A stretch of 64,000 nucleotides of DNA from Devosia sp. A8/3-2. Its GTDB lineage: Bacteria > Pseudomonadota > Alphaproteobacteria > Rhizobiales > Devosiaceae. This document shows, in pieces, positions 10,643-20,286 of the stretch. The stretch's first letter is position 1. Every line of letters starts with the position of its first letter. The stretch is taken from contig CP104974.1 of NCBI GenBank assembly GCA_025452255.1, forward strand, positions 620,001 through 684,000. The letters are read 5' to 3'. Position numbers and translations under genes: made by a program. Under the pieces are notes generated by a model that saw nothing but the letters and a program-made list of their open reading frames with translations, ran no database searches and was not told the origin of the DNA.

Positions 10643-12252
10643 CTAAATCTCGTAGCGATCCGTCGAATCCTCGACCGGCCGATAGACGAAATAATCAAAA
10701 TCCGCCGGGCTGGCCGTACCGTTGAGATCATGCGCGGCCATGCCGACAAAGGCGCCGGTGAAGCTGCCATGGGCACGGTGGCCACCGCATTCGTCCGAGA
10801 GGATCGAGGCGTCGAGTACCGGGCCGATAGGCTGCAGGTCCCGGCCTTCCAGCGCATAGAAGAATTGCAGCTTTGGCCCTCGAATGCTCAGCGCCAGCTT
10901 GACCTTGCCTGTGTTGGGAATCTGCACCGGATCGGCCGGGAAGCGCAGATTGCCGTCGGGCCAGCTCATTTCCGAGGTCAGCAGCAGCAGTTCGCGCTGG
11001 CCGTCGGAATGGGCGGTGACGGCCAGATAGAAGAAATTGTAGCGGCTGTAATAGGCGGTAAGGCCCGCCATGGTGCGCTCGTCGGTGGCAGGGAAATCGA
11101 CAACCGTCTCGGCATCATAGGAAAAATGCGTCTGGCGGCGCGCGACGAGGGATTGCTCGAACCGAGAGCCGATCGACTCACGGCCAAACAGACGCAGCTT
11201 GTTGTCTTGAAGGGCAAAAATCCGGTCGGGCTCTGGCGTGCGCAGCCATTGGAAGTCTTTGTGCAGCGCCTTCGAACGTGTAGCGCTGCTCGGTCCAGTA
11301 TTTGGCAGTGTCAGAACGTGCCGGGCACCTCGACATGCAACGAGGGCACTGGCCCGTGTTTCACGTGAATCCAGTCGTCTTCGCCCCAATAGGCCTCTCG
11401 GATCGCGGTTTCGCGACCTAGCACGCAACGGCGGTTTTGCGTGATGGGGCGGCCGGTGAGGTGGACCAGATAGGTCTTGCCCTCGGGCGTTTCGACCAGA
11501 TCGCCATGGCCGGCGCGCTGCAAAGCGGCAAAGGGCGCGTCCTTGGAGGTGAGGATGTGCTTGTCGGGATGGGTCTCGTAAGGCCCCCAGATATTGCGCG
11601 AGCGCGCAAAGGTCACGGCATGGTCATAGGCGGTGCCGCCCTCGGCGGTCAGCAGGTAATACCAGCCGTTTCGTTTGTAGAGATGCGGGCCTTCGACCAG
11701 CTTGAGGTCGGTGCCCTGATAGATATTCTTGATCGGGCCGACGAGCTTGCCCTGCGCGGGATCGAATTCCTGTAGCGCAATCCCAGCGAATTTCAGCGGC
11801 CGCGTGCGATGGTCCCACAGCATGTTGACGAACCACTTCTTGCCATCGTCATCGTGGAACAGCGAGGGGTCGAAACCCGAGGAATTGGCATAGATGGGAT
11901 CCGACCGGGGGCCTTCGATACTGGGCGCGGTGACGATGTAATTATGCGCGTCCTTGAACGAGCCGTCCTTGCGCTTGACGTCGGTATAGACCAGCCAAAA
12001 TTTTTCCCCGTCATGGGTGAGGCAGGGCGCCCAGACGCCGCAGCTATCGGGATCGCCGCGCATGTCGAGCTGGGCTTTGCGCGTCAGCGGGCGGGTGACC
12101 GAGTCCCAATTGGCGAGGTCTTTGGAATGGTGGATCTGCACGCCGGGGAACCATTCGAAGGTGGAGGTGGCGATATAGTAATCGTCGCCCACCCGCAGGA
12201 TCGAGGGGTCCGGGTTGAAGCCCGGCAAGATGGGATTGGTGATCTGGGACAT
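10643..12252 (-). CDS. Glycoside hydrolase family 43 beta-xylosidase (frameshifted)
   Basis: Predicted to release xylose (or arabinose) from xylo-oligosaccharides. The five-blade GH43 domain is clear: NPILPGFNPDPSILRVGDDY at the start carries the catalytic-base aspartate, SGFDPSLF the pKa-modulating aspartate, and KLVEGPHLYK the general-acid glutamate. The frame breaks near 11315 and 11275, between VPSLHVEVPGT and the beta-sandwich C-terminal domain that begins around ALHKDFQWLRTPE; this two-domain layout matches beta-xylosidases of about 535 residues, the joined length here. No signal peptide, so it acts on imported oligosaccharides. It lies downstream of xylB-xylA on the same strand and supplies their substrate. 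Confidence 0.9.
11358..11371 (+). repeat. parS-like 14-mer GTTTCACGTGAATC, copy 1
   Basis: Exact copy inside the GH43 coding region, where the minus strand reads it as ATT-CAC-GTG-AAA, so the codon frame differs from the other genic copies. See the finding on this motif. Confidence 0.85.
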
Positions 12253-12279
12253 GTTTCCTCCTCCCCGCCACCGTCTTGC

Positions 12280-12390
12280 CTTCTCCCCTTGTGGGAGAAG
12301 GTGGCGCGCAGCGCCGGATGAGGGGTCTGCGATGGTTGAGCGAACCCCTCACCCGCCCGTCGGGCACCCTCTCCCACACGGGGAGAGGGA
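12280..12390. repeat. Paired hairpin repeat of the CTCTCCC...GGGAGAG type
   Basis: Two arms: CTTCTCCC-cttgt-GGGAGAAG at 12280-12300 and CCCTCTCCC-acac-GGGGAGAGGG at 12368-12390, joined by about 65 bases. It fills the gap between the xylA stop and the GH43 start and could fold as two stems or one long one. Related sequence is seen at 31652-31675, 39433-39468 and 56087-56110. Confidence 0.75.
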
Positions 12391-12406
12391 AGGGTTCAGA
12401 GTTTGA

Positions 12407-13713
12407 TCAGACGAAGCGGTTGACCGGGTTTTCGAGATATTCTCGGCGGCCGGACTTGGGCTGCGGGTTGATGCCATCGGCATGAACCTTGGCGGCGATG
12501 TCAGCCGGGCTCAGCTTGCCGGCAAGGATGTCCTTGCCCGAGCCATTGTCCCAGCCGGCATAGCGGCCATCGAGCAGCTTGTCATATTCGCCATCCTCGA
12601 TCAGGGCGACGGCGCCCTTGAGGCCGCGCGCCGTGGTGTCGAGACCCGGGATGTGGCCATGCAGCAGGTCTGCGGGGTCCAGCGACTGGCGGCGCACCTT
12701 GGCGTCGAAGTTGAAGCCGCCCTTACCCAGACCGCCCTGCTTGAGGATGTAATAGAAGGCCAAAGCCATTTCACCCGCATTGTTGGGGAAGTGGTCGGTG
12801 TCCCAGCCGGACTGCAGATCGTTGCGGTTGGCGTCGACCGAGCCGAGCTGGCCCAGCGAAGAGGCAACAGCCAGTTCATGCTCGAAGGAGTGACCGGCAA
12901 GGAAAGCGTGGCCAACCTCGATATTGCACTTCACCTTCTTTTCGAGGCCGTATTTCTGCAGGAACCCAAACACCGTGGCGACGTCGAAATCGTACTGGTG
13001 CTTGCTCGGCTCCTGTGGCTTGGGCTCGATCAGGATCTGGCCCTTGAAGCCGATCTTTTCGGCATGCTCGATGACCAGATGCAGGAAGCGGGCCATCTGG
13101 TCCTGCTCTCGGCCGATCTTGGTATTGAGCAGGGTTTCGTAGCCTTCGCGGCCGCCCCAGAGCACATAGTTCTCGCCGCCCAGTTCATTGGTCAGCTCGA
13201 GCACGGCCTTCACCGGCCGGCGGCATAGGCGAAGATTTCCGGATCTGGATTGGTGGCGGCGCCCGCCATATAGCGGCGGTTGGAGAACAGGTTCGCGGTG
13301 CCCCAGAGCAGCTTCTTGCCGCTTTCCTGCATCTTGCTGGCCAGAATGTCGCCGATGACGCGCAGGTTCTTGTTGCTCTCCTCGAGCGTTGCGCCTTCGG
13401 GGGCCACGTCGACGTCATGGAAAGCAAAGAAGGGCACGTCGATCAGGTTGAAGAATTCAAAGGCCACTTCGGCCTTGAGCTTGGCGCCTTCCAGACCCTT
13501 GTCGAACCGAGGGCGGTCGAAGGTCCGGCCGCCGAACGGGTCGCCGCCTTCTCGGGCAAAGGTGTGCCAATAGGCGATGGCCGGGCGGATATGGTCTTCC
13601 ATCCGCTTGCCGGCGATCACTTCGTCCTTGTTGTAATGACGATAGGCCAGCGGGTTCTTGCTGGCAGGGCCTTCATACTTGACTCGGCTTAGGCCCTTGA
13701 AAAAATCACTCAC
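12407..13713 (-). CDS. xylA: Xylose isomerase (one frameshift)
   Basis: Converts D-xylose to D-xylulose, a metal-dependent TIM-barrel enzyme. The catalytic histidine region is [14 protein letters not shown], metal ligands lie in [16 protein letters not shown] and SVDANRND, and [15 protein letters not shown] is present (the family more often has Asn where this has Gly at IEVGHA). The start is the GTG at 13713, seven bases after a GAGGAGG ribosome binding site; the ATG-less start also overlaps the xylB stop as GTGA. A frame break at about 13215 (FAYAA | [13 protein letters not shown]) splits the gene; the joined length of about 435 residues is exactly normal. Confidence 0.94.
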
Positions 13714-15171
13714 GAAATTGCCTCCTCGATGGCGGGGTAAAGGGCGCGATAGCGCATATTGATCGGAATAGGCGGCCGACAGGCTTCTGTCGGGCGCGAT
13801 GACGGTTTTGATCGGCGGCATGGTCATGATGTCGGCCGGATTGGCGCCGGTGGCGGCGCAAAGGCCGAGCCGGGCTGCGCCCAGCGCACCACCGAAATCG
13901 CCGTCCTCGGGGAGGGCGATTTCCATATCGAGATTGGTGGCCAGCAGCTTGAGCCAGAGCGCGGATTTGGAACCGCCGCCGACGGCCAGCAGGCGGTCGA
14001 TTTTGGTGCCGGCATCGGAGAGGACACGCTGGCAATCGCGCATGGCGAAGGTCACGCCTTCCATGACGGCTCGGGCCAGTTGTGCCGGCTCGGTGCTTTG
14101 GCTCAAACCAGTGAAGGCGCCGCGCGCCTTGGCATTGTTATGCGGGGTGCGCTCACCCGACAGGTAAGGCAGGAAAATTTCCTCGCCGGGACCCTTGAAG
14201 CCTGCTTCGGCGGCGCAGGAAAGATCGGCCTGTTTCTGGCCGGTGATGCGGGCGAGCCAATTGAGGCTGTCGGTGGCCGACAGGATCACCCCCATCTGGT
14301 GCCGGGTATCGGGAATGGCGTGGCAGAAGGCGTGGACGGCGCCCTTGGTATTGGGGCGGAAACGATCGTTGGAAACAAACAGCACGCCCGAGGTGCCCAG
14401 CGAAACAAAGCCTTCGCCCGGCCGGATGGCGCCGATGCCGCAGGCCGAAGCAGCGTTGTCACCAGCGCCGCCGGCAATCACCACATCGCCCGTCATGCCC
14501 CAACGGGCGGCCAGCTCACGCTTGAGGCTGACGGCGGGGGCCGAGCCTTCAACGAGGCGCGGCATGTGCGAGCGATTGAGGCCGGTGACGGCCAGCAATT
14601 CATCCGACCAATCGCGCTTGGCGACGTCGAGCCAGAGCGTGCCGGCGGCGTCGGACATGTCCTCGATATGCTCGCCGCTCAGCAGCAGCCGCACATAGGC
14701 CTTGGGCAGCAGCACCTTGGCGATTTTGGCGTAGATTTCCGGCTCATGCTTGCGCACCCGGGCAATTTTGGGAGCGGTGAAGCCGGGCATGGCAATATTG
14801 CCGGCAATGTCGCGCAGGCTTGGGAGCGCCGCTTCCATCTCAAGGCACTCGGCGGCCGAGCGGCCATCGTTCCACAGGATAGAGGGGCGGAGCACTTCGT
14901 CGCCTTTGCCCAGCAGCACCGCGCCATGCATGTGACCAGACAGGCCAATGCCGCGCACTTTGGTCAGTTCGGCTGGATGACTGGCTTTGAGCTTGTCCAC
15001 TGCGGCGAGCGTCGCCGTCCACCAATCATTGGGGTTCTGTTCGGACCAGCCGGGATGGGGCCGCACGGGCTCGACGGCCGGGGCCGAAGCATCCCCAATG
15101 GGCTTGCCATTATCGTCGATCAGCAATGCCTTGACACCGGACGTGCCGATATCGATGCCGAGAAAAGTCAT
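13710..15171 (-). CDS. xylB: Xylulokinase (one frameshift near the end)
   Basis: Phosphorylates D-xylulose, feeding the pentose phosphate pathway. FGGY-kinase features: [18 protein letters not shown] at the N-terminus, [15 protein letters not shown] with the substrate region, [12 protein letters not shown], and the C-terminal nucleotide motif [16 protein letters not shown]. As read, the frame runs straight on into xylA to make an apparent 650-residue fusion. One base out of step near 13760 explains this: in the adjacent frame the kinase ends [14 protein letters not shown] with a TGA that overlaps the GTG start of xylA by four bases, so the fusion is an artefact. Length about 487 residues. Confidence 0.93.
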
Positions 15172-15206
15172 GAGGCACGTACCTCATTGGCGGTCACAAA
15201 CAACAT
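15168..15206 (-). CDS. Possible 12-residue leader ORF upstream of xylB
   Basis: An ATG at 15206 follows a good Shine-Dalgarno sequence (gggaggacg) and opens a 12-codon frame, [12 protein letters not shown], whose TGA overlaps the ATG of xylB in an ATGA junction. The better ribosome binding site belongs to this short ORF; xylB itself has a weaker TGAGGT about ten bases before its ATG. This could be a translational-coupling leader. It could equally be chance, or a mis-start created by an indel. The surrounding 15172-15262 gap between the regulator stop and xylB holds nothing else obvious. Confidence 0.35.
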   Translation of the reverse strand: MLFVTANEVRAS

Positions 15207-15262
15207 CTGAACGTCCTCCCGGCCCATTTTGGGGCCACGCCGGTTTGGTGATGGCGTGCTTC

Positions 15263-16306
15263 TTAGCGCAGATTGTCGCGCAGGAAAATCCCGATTTCAA
15301 TGGGGGCATTGCCGGAAAGCCCATTGCCTCCCAAAGCCAGAGCCCGCGCCGCCGCAATCGCCTGCCGAATTTCGCCATCCGGATTCTGGTCGAGCACCAC
15401 GTCAATCGCCCCGCCAACAAGGCCTTGCCGTGTCGCGGCGGTCAATTCATGGGCGATGACGCGGATGGCGCCGGCCCGCCCGGAATTATCCAGCGCCTTG
15501 ACCAGCCCGGTATTGCCCGCGCCCAAATTGTAGAGCCCGGCCAGATCGGGATGCTCGGCCAGCAGGGCTGCGACAATCGATTCGGTCTGGGAAGCTTCGT
15601 CATGCCCTTCAAGCGGCCCCACCACGGCGATGGTGGAAAATTCGGCCGCCAATGCCGCATGAAAGCCGGCCGGGCGATCGGAGTGATCACGCAGATGCAG
15701 CGAGCCGGCGATCAATGCTACCTTGCCGCCCTGCGGCAGGAACCGACCCAATAGGGACGCGGCGGTGCGTCCGGCAGCAACATTGTCGATGCCGATGAAA
15801 TGGCGCCGCTGCGAGCCGGGCAGGTCCGACACCGGGGTGAGCACGGCAATGTCGCGGCGTGTAGCGGCATCGACCGCAGCGAGCACGGCGGCATCTTCAC
15901 CCGCCACGATCACCGCGCAATCGCAGGTTTTCGCATCGAGCCCATCCAGCGCCCGGGCGAGGGCCGCGCCATCCAGCGCCTTGACCCGTAGAATCTGGAT
16001 ATGTACGCGATCGCTCAGGGCCGGCGCGGTCCAGCGCTCGATCGCCTCGGCCGAGCTGGCCATGAAGGCATTGGAGCCATCGGGAATAATGAAAGTAACA
16101 CCGATATCGCGGGCGCGGGCCAATAGGGATGCCGACAGATCGCGATGAAAACCGATCTCGGCAATGGCCGCTTCGACCTTTTCGACGGTCGCCGCACGCA
16201 CGCCGGGGCGGCCATTGAGCACGCGATCAACCGTGGCCAGCGATACGCCAGCCACTCGCGCCACGTCATGGACGGTGACGCGCCGTCTGCCACCGATCTC
16301 ATTCAC
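15263..16306 (-). CDS. LacI family transcriptional regulator, probable xylose/pentose regulator
   Basis: A 347-residue intact regulator. The LacI helix-turn-helix is textbook: VTVHDVARVAGVSLATVDRV followed by LNGRPGVRAATVEKV, residues about 10-45. The rest is a periplasmic-binding-protein-like sensor domain (VTFIIPDGSNAFM, then GLYNLGAGNTGLVKAL), as in regulators that bind free sugars. It is 91 bases upstream of xylB on the same strand and divergent from galM, so control of xylBA-GH43 and perhaps galM is the natural reading. Its own ligand cannot be told from sequence. I found no convincing palindromic LacI operator in either adjacent gap. Confidence 0.87.
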   Translation of the reverse strand: MNEIGGRRRVTVHDVARVAGVSLATVDRVLNGRPGVRAATVEKVEAAIAEIGFHRDLSASLLARARDIGVTFIIPDGSNAFMASSAEAIERWTAPALSDRVHIQILRVKALDGAALARALDGLDAKTCDCAVIVAGEDAAVLAAVDAATRRDIAVLTPVSDLPGSQRRHFIGIDNVAAGRTAASLLGRFLPQGGKVALIAGSLHLRDHSDRPAGFHAALAAEFSTIAVVGPLEGHDEASQTESIVAALLAEHPDLAGLYNLGAGNTGLVKALDNSGRAGAIRVIAHELTAATRQGLVGGAIDVVLDQNPDGEIRQAIAAARALALGGNGLSGNAPIEIGIFLRDNLR

Positions 16307-16426
16307 GGCACTTTCCTTCCCTCATTAGGCGTACACTCGGCACCGCCCGAGAAAAGGTCAAGTCCGACATTGCAGGGCGCCGAGAAAGCGCGCTAGACCA
16401 TAGCCGCCAAAACCCGGAGGGGCAGC

Positions 16427-17437
16427 ATGACCATTGCGGTATCGACATTCGGCGAACACGCAGGCAAGCGGGTGGATCAGTTCCGCCCGGTGAGCGATAC
16501 GGGCGTTGAAGTCGACCTGATCGGCTATGGCGTGGTGGTGCGCGACTGGCGCGTGCCGGTGGCCGGGGCCCTGCGCTCGGTGGTGCTGGGCTTTGATACA
16601 TTCGATGCCTATCCCGCCCATAGCCCCCATCTTGGCTCGCTGGCCGGGCGCGTTGCCAACCGCATCAAGAATGCGTCCTTCGATCTTGACGGCAAAACAT
16701 ACAACCTGCCCGCAAACGCCGGCAATCTGCAGCTGCATGGCGGCGAACAGGGCTCGGGCCGGCAGGTTTGGGACGGGGAAGTGGACGAGGCCAATAACGC
16801 CGTGCGCTTCACCCATTTCAGCCCGGACGGGGCCATGGGCTTTCCCGGCAATGTCAATTTCACCGCGACCTACCGGCTCAAAGGCCATCGCCTGCTGCTG
16901 GAGCTGACCGCGACGACCGATCGGGCAACGCCGATTAGCCTCGTGCAGCACCAATATTTCAATCTGGGCACCGGGGCCGATGTGCTCGACCACAGCATTC
17001 AGGTCAATTCATCAGCCTATACGCTGCTGGGCGATGACACGGCGCCTACCAGGGCGATCCTGCCGTCGGCCGGCACGCAATATGACCTGCGCCAGCCCCG
17101 CATCATGCGCGACGGCGCTGGTGCACCGGTGGATTATGATATCGGCATGGTGCTCGACACCGGCCGCAATCATGCTGACCCTATCGCCACCGTGGTCGGG
17201 CCGGACAAGGCACTGACGCTCAAGCTGTGGAGCGACCGGCCGGGCGTGCAGGTCTATAATGGCGTGTGGACCGACATTCCGGTGCCGGGCCCGGGCGGCA
17301 AGCATTATGGCAAACATGCCGGCTTCTGCCTCGAAGACCGGGCCTTTGCCGATGCGGTGCACAATCCGCATTTCCCCAATGTGATCTATTCGCCCGAGCG
17401 GCCCTATAGCCATTGGTGCGAGTTCGAGATCGCCTGA
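16427..17437 (+). CDS. galM: Aldose 1-epimerase (galactose mutarotase family)
   Basis: Interconverts alpha and beta anomers of aldoses, here probably xylose or arabinose released by the neighbouring GH43 enzyme. Intact, 336 residues. Family marks: GSLAGRVANRIKNASFDLDG near residue 70, the substrate histidine in LQLHGGEQGSGRQVW, the second catalytic histidine in VQHQYFNLG, and the late GFCLEDRAFADAVHNPHFP with its acidic base. The start at 16427 has a ggagggg ribosome binding site seven bases upstream. It is divergent from the LacI regulator across 120 bases. No signal peptide. Confidence 0.93.
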   Translation: MTIAVSTFGEHAGKRVDQFRPVSDTGVEVDLIGYGVVVRDWRVPVAGALRSVVLGFDTFDAYPAHSPHLGSLAGRVANRIKNASFDLDGKTYNLPANAGNLQLHGGEQGSGRQVWDGEVDEANNAVRFTHFSPDGAMGFPGNVNFTATYRLKGHRLLLELTATTDRATPISLVQHQYFNLGTGADVLDHSIQVNSSAYTLLGDDTAPTRAILPSAGTQYDLRQPRIMRDGAGAPVDYDIGMVLDTGRNHADPIATVVGPDKALTLKLWSDRPGVQVYNGVWTDIPVPGPGGKHYGKHAGFCLEDRAFADAVHNPHFPNVIYSPERPYSHWCEFEIA

Positions 17438-17461
17438 CCGGCACGGGCCTGCGACAGAATC

Positions 17462-17493
17462 TGGCAGCAGTGACACGCGAATCACTGCTGCCA
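17462..17493 (+). terminator. Perfect 12-base inverted repeat downstream of galM
   Basis: TGGCAGCAGTGA and its exact reverse complement, separated by eight bases, starting 24 bases after the galM stop. There is no T-run on the 3' side, so an intrinsic terminator is only one reading; a regulatory palindrome in front of the epoxide hydrolase gene (start 17563) is another. Confidence 0.5.
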
Positions 17494-17562
17494 CGGCCTG
17501 TCAGCACGCGTGAATGAAGCTTTCCTCACGATGCAGCGTTGCTGCGACATGAGGAGAGACAA

Positions 17563-18679
17563 ATGACCCCTTTCACCATCGCTGTTTCCGACGCCGATAT
17601 TGCCGATCTCAAGAACCGGCTCGCCCGCACTCGATTTCCTTATGCCCCGGCCGATGCCGGCTGGGACGATGGCATAGACGACAAATTCCTGCGCTGATTT
17701 CCTCGCCTATTGGAGCAATAGCTACGATTGGCGCGCCGCCGAAGCCGGGCTCAACGCTTTCCCCCAATTCACCGAGGTGATCGAGGGTGAGCTGGTGCAT
17801 TTCGTCCATGTGCGCGGACGCGGCCAGACCAATGTGCCGCTCCTGCTGGCCAATGGCTGGCCATCCAATTTCGTCGAATTGCTGCCGCTGGTGCCGCTGC
17901 TCACCGAGCCGGTCGATGGCGTGGCCTTCGATGTGGTCATCCCGTCGCTGCCCGGCTTTGGCTTTTCGGGCAAGCCCAGCCGGCCCGGCATGAACCTGAC
18001 CCGGGTCGCCCCACTCTGGGCCGAGCTGATGAGCCGGCTCGATTATCCGAAATTTCTCGTATCCGGCTCCGATATGGGCGCCGGCGCCGTAATGGCGCTG
18101 GTGCGCGATTTTTCCGAAAGGCTGATCGGGGCGCATTACATCAATGTCTATTTCGGCTTTCCCAAGCCGGACGATCTCTCCCCCGAGGAAAAGGCCTATG
18201 TCGAGCGCGGCAATTACTGGGCCTTCGCGGAAGGCGCCTATGCCATGATCCGGGGCACCAAGCCCGCCACGCTGGCGGTCGGGCTCAACGATTCCCCGGC
18301 TGGGCTTGCCGCCCGGATCCTCGAAAAATATCGCACTCGGTCGGATAATGGTGGCGAGATCGGCAATGCCTTCGAATTCGAGGACTCGGCCACCATCCTG
18401 TCGGTCTATTGGTTCACCCAGACGATCGGCTCCTCCGTCCGGCTCTACAAGGAGGCTTTTGCCGATGCCGAACTGCCTAAAAAGCCGGCCCGCCACAATG
18501 TGCCCCATGCCATTCTCGTGCCGCCCGCCGACAATCCGGCGCCGCGCGCTCGGGGCGAGAGAAACCTCTGGAACATCGTGCGCTGGACCGAACTGAGCCG
18601 GGGCGGCCATTTCCCGGCGCTCGAAGTGCCCGAGGCGATGGCTCACGACATCCGTGCGTTCCATGGCCAGATCGCGTAA
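17563..18679 (+). CDS. Epoxide hydrolase, EHN-type (one frameshift)
   Basis: Alpha/beta-hydrolase fold protein with the N-terminal epoxide-hydrolase extension (FTIAVSDADIADLKNRLART, then YDWRAAEAGLNAFPQF). Oxyanion segment LLLANGWPSNFVELLPL, nucleophile elbow SGSDMGAGAVMALV with Asp as nucleophile, and a late HFPALEVPE with the catalytic histidine. The start ATG at 17563 has a gaggagag site before it. After DDKFLR a TGA at 17695-17697 interrupts; removing the T restores GAT-TTC (DFLAYWSNSYD). Joined length about 372 residues. Physiological substrate unknown. Confidence 0.88.
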
Positions 18680-18763
18680 TTCTGGCGCTGCGAGGCCCGC
18701 CATGCAGATGCTTGGCTCCGGCTCGGGAATCTGGCATCCAAGGGCGCCAGAGGAGAACGAACC

Positions 18764-19459
18764 ATGGACAAGACCGAGCGGCTCTTTGCTGTCATGGATG
18801 CGCTGCGGCGCCATCGCCGGCCGGTCACTGCCGCCGCTTTGGCCGAGGAACAGGGCGTTTCCGTGCGCACGCTCTATCGCGATGTGCAGACGCTTATCGG
18901 GCTGGGCGCGCCCATCGATGGCGAAGCGGGGGTGGGCTATATGCTGAAACCCGGCTTTTTCCTGCCACCCTTGATGTTCACCCCCGAAGAGCTCGAGGCC
19001 CCGGTGCTGGGCGCCCGCTGGGTGGGGGCGCAGCCCGATGATGGGCTGGGTGCAGCGGCGCAGAATGCCCCGGCCAAGATTGCCACCGCCTCACCCGAAG
19101 ACCTGCGCGACCGCATCAACGATACCGGCCTGTGGCCGGTAGCGGTGTGGAGCACCAAGACGCCCATGCCGGTGCTGGGACAGGTGCGGCAGGCCATGCG
19201 CACCGAAAAAGCGCTGCATATTTGCTATGCCGATGAAAGCGGGCGGCCCAGCGAGCGCGCCATCTGGCCGGTGCAACTGGCCTATTACGAAGGCAAGCAG
19301 GTCATTGCCGCTCGGTGCTGCCTGCGCCGGGCCTTCCGCAATTTCCGCACCGACCGCATCGTGTCGCTGCTGATGACCGAAGACCGCTATGGCAAGCGCC
19401 GCGCCATGCTGGAGCGCGAATGGCGCGAAGTGCTGGCGACGGAGCGGCGTGGCGAGTGA
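18764..19459 (+). CDS. YafY/PafC-type transcriptional regulator (HTH_11 plus WYL)
   Basis: Intact, 231 residues. N-terminal DeoR-like winged helix: ERLFAVMDALRRHRRPVTAA, then LAEEQGVSVRTLYRDVQTLI. The C-terminal half is a WYL domain (ALHICYADESGRPSERAIWP, then LAYYEGKQVIAARC), a ligand-sensing module found in regulators of DNA-damage and stress responses. Start ATG at 18764 with an aggagaac site upstream. It follows the epoxide hydrolase by 84 bases, a gap containing TCTGGCGC and GCGCCAGA arms about 55 bases apart. It may control that gene; this is only suggested by position. Confidence 0.88.
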   Translation: MDKTERLFAVMDALRRHRRPVTAAALAEEQGVSVRTLYRDVQTLIGLGAPIDGEAGVGYMLKPGFFLPPLMFTPEELEAPVLGARWVGAQPDDGLGAAAQNAPAKIATASPEDLRDRINDTGLWPVAVWSTKTPMPVLGQVRQAMRTEKALHICYADESGRPSERAIWPVQLAYYEGKQVIAARCCLRRAFRNFRTDRIVSLLMTEDRYGKRRAMLEREWREVLATERRGE

Positions 19460-19483
19460 TGCCGACCGCCTCGAAACGCACTC

Positions 19484-19497
19484 GTTTCACGTGAATC
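19484..19497 (+). repeat. parS-like 14-mer GTTTCACGTGAATC, copy 2
   Basis: Exact copy in the 36-base convergent gap after the WYL regulator, just touching the stop of the cold-shock/DUF1294 gene. See the finding on this motif. Confidence 0.85.
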
Positions 19498-20146
19498 AGC
19501 CGAATAGGTTGAGCAGGCCAGCCAGATCGGCCGGCGCGATGCGGCCAATGGCTATCCCGCCCAGCCAGAACGCATGCACGCCCACGAGGCACCGAGTGAG
19601 CAGGGCAAAGCCCGGCTTGGCCGTTTTGTGACGAAAGCGGCTCTGCGCCAACAGGCCGCCGATGATGCCGAAGCCCAGATCAATACTATGCAGCATGGTC
19701 TCGGAAATGCGCCATTGATCGGTTTGGGCATAATGCTTGTCGGTGGCGTAAAGCCCGAAGGACACGGCGCCCAGCACGAGATAGGCGGCACCCAGCCAGA
19801 GCGGCGCCAGACCCAGCGCCGAGTCGTAGCCAAGCAAAACAAACAGGCCCAAGGCAAGCCGGGGTCGTGGATCGAAACGCTGTGAATTGGCGACGGGCGG
19901 CAGGCCGCGCGATCGGACGGCCCCGGACGGGGCAGGATTGGCGCCGCGGATACGCGCATTGAGCGCACGCGGGCGGCCTTGTTTGTCGGTGCCCACGTCG
20001 AAATCGAGATGGTCACCAATCAGTGGGCGCGTGGCGATGCGGGTGATGGATTTGATATGGATGAAATAGCGTTCGCCATCCGCATCGCGAATGAAGCCAA
20101 AGCCACGATCATCGTTCCAATCGACCAATTGTCCGCTTTTGCGCAT
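19496..20146 (-). CDS. Cold-shock-domain/DUF1294 fusion membrane protein
   Basis: Intact, 216 residues. The first 70 residues form a cold-shock nucleic-acid-binding domain (GQLVDWNDDRGFGFIRD matches the RNP-1 K-G-F-G-F-I type, with YFIHIKSI as the RNP-2 counterpart). After a basic linker of about 30 residues come at least three membrane helices of the DUF1294 type, including LGAAYLVLGAVSFGLYATDK and WRISETMLHSIDLGFGIIGG. This fusion is known in proteobacteria; the protein is probably membrane-anchored with an RNA/ssDNA-binding head. Function untested. It is convergent with the WYL regulator. Confidence 0.87.
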   Translation of the reverse strand: MRKSGQLVDWNDDRGFGFIRDADGERYFIHIKSITRIATRPLIGDHLDFDVGTDKQGRPRALNARIRGANPAPSGAVRSRGLPPVANSQRFDPRPRLALGLFVLLGYDSALGLAPLWLGAAYLVLGAVSFGLYATDKHYAQTDQWRISETMLHSIDLGFGIIGGLLAQSRFRHKTAKPGFALLTRCLVGVHAFWLGGIAIGRIAPADLAGLLNLFG

Positions 20147-20286
20147 GTCTACCCCCGCCCATGCAATATAGCCACACGCCGGTTAAGCAGGTTTTGAGCC
20201 GGTCAAGGCGCCATCAAAATGGGATGAAATAACCGTTGATCGGTAAACGCCGATGGATGTAGGCTGGCCTTTCCTTCCATTTTTTC

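Noticed and set aside
13210-15171. A 653-codon minus-strand ORF reading as a natural xylulokinase-xylose isomerase fusion
   Set aside because: In the adjacent frame the kinase ends normally ([12 protein letters not shown], then TGA) and xylA has its own GTG and GAGGAGG site; one indel near 13760 creates the fusion.
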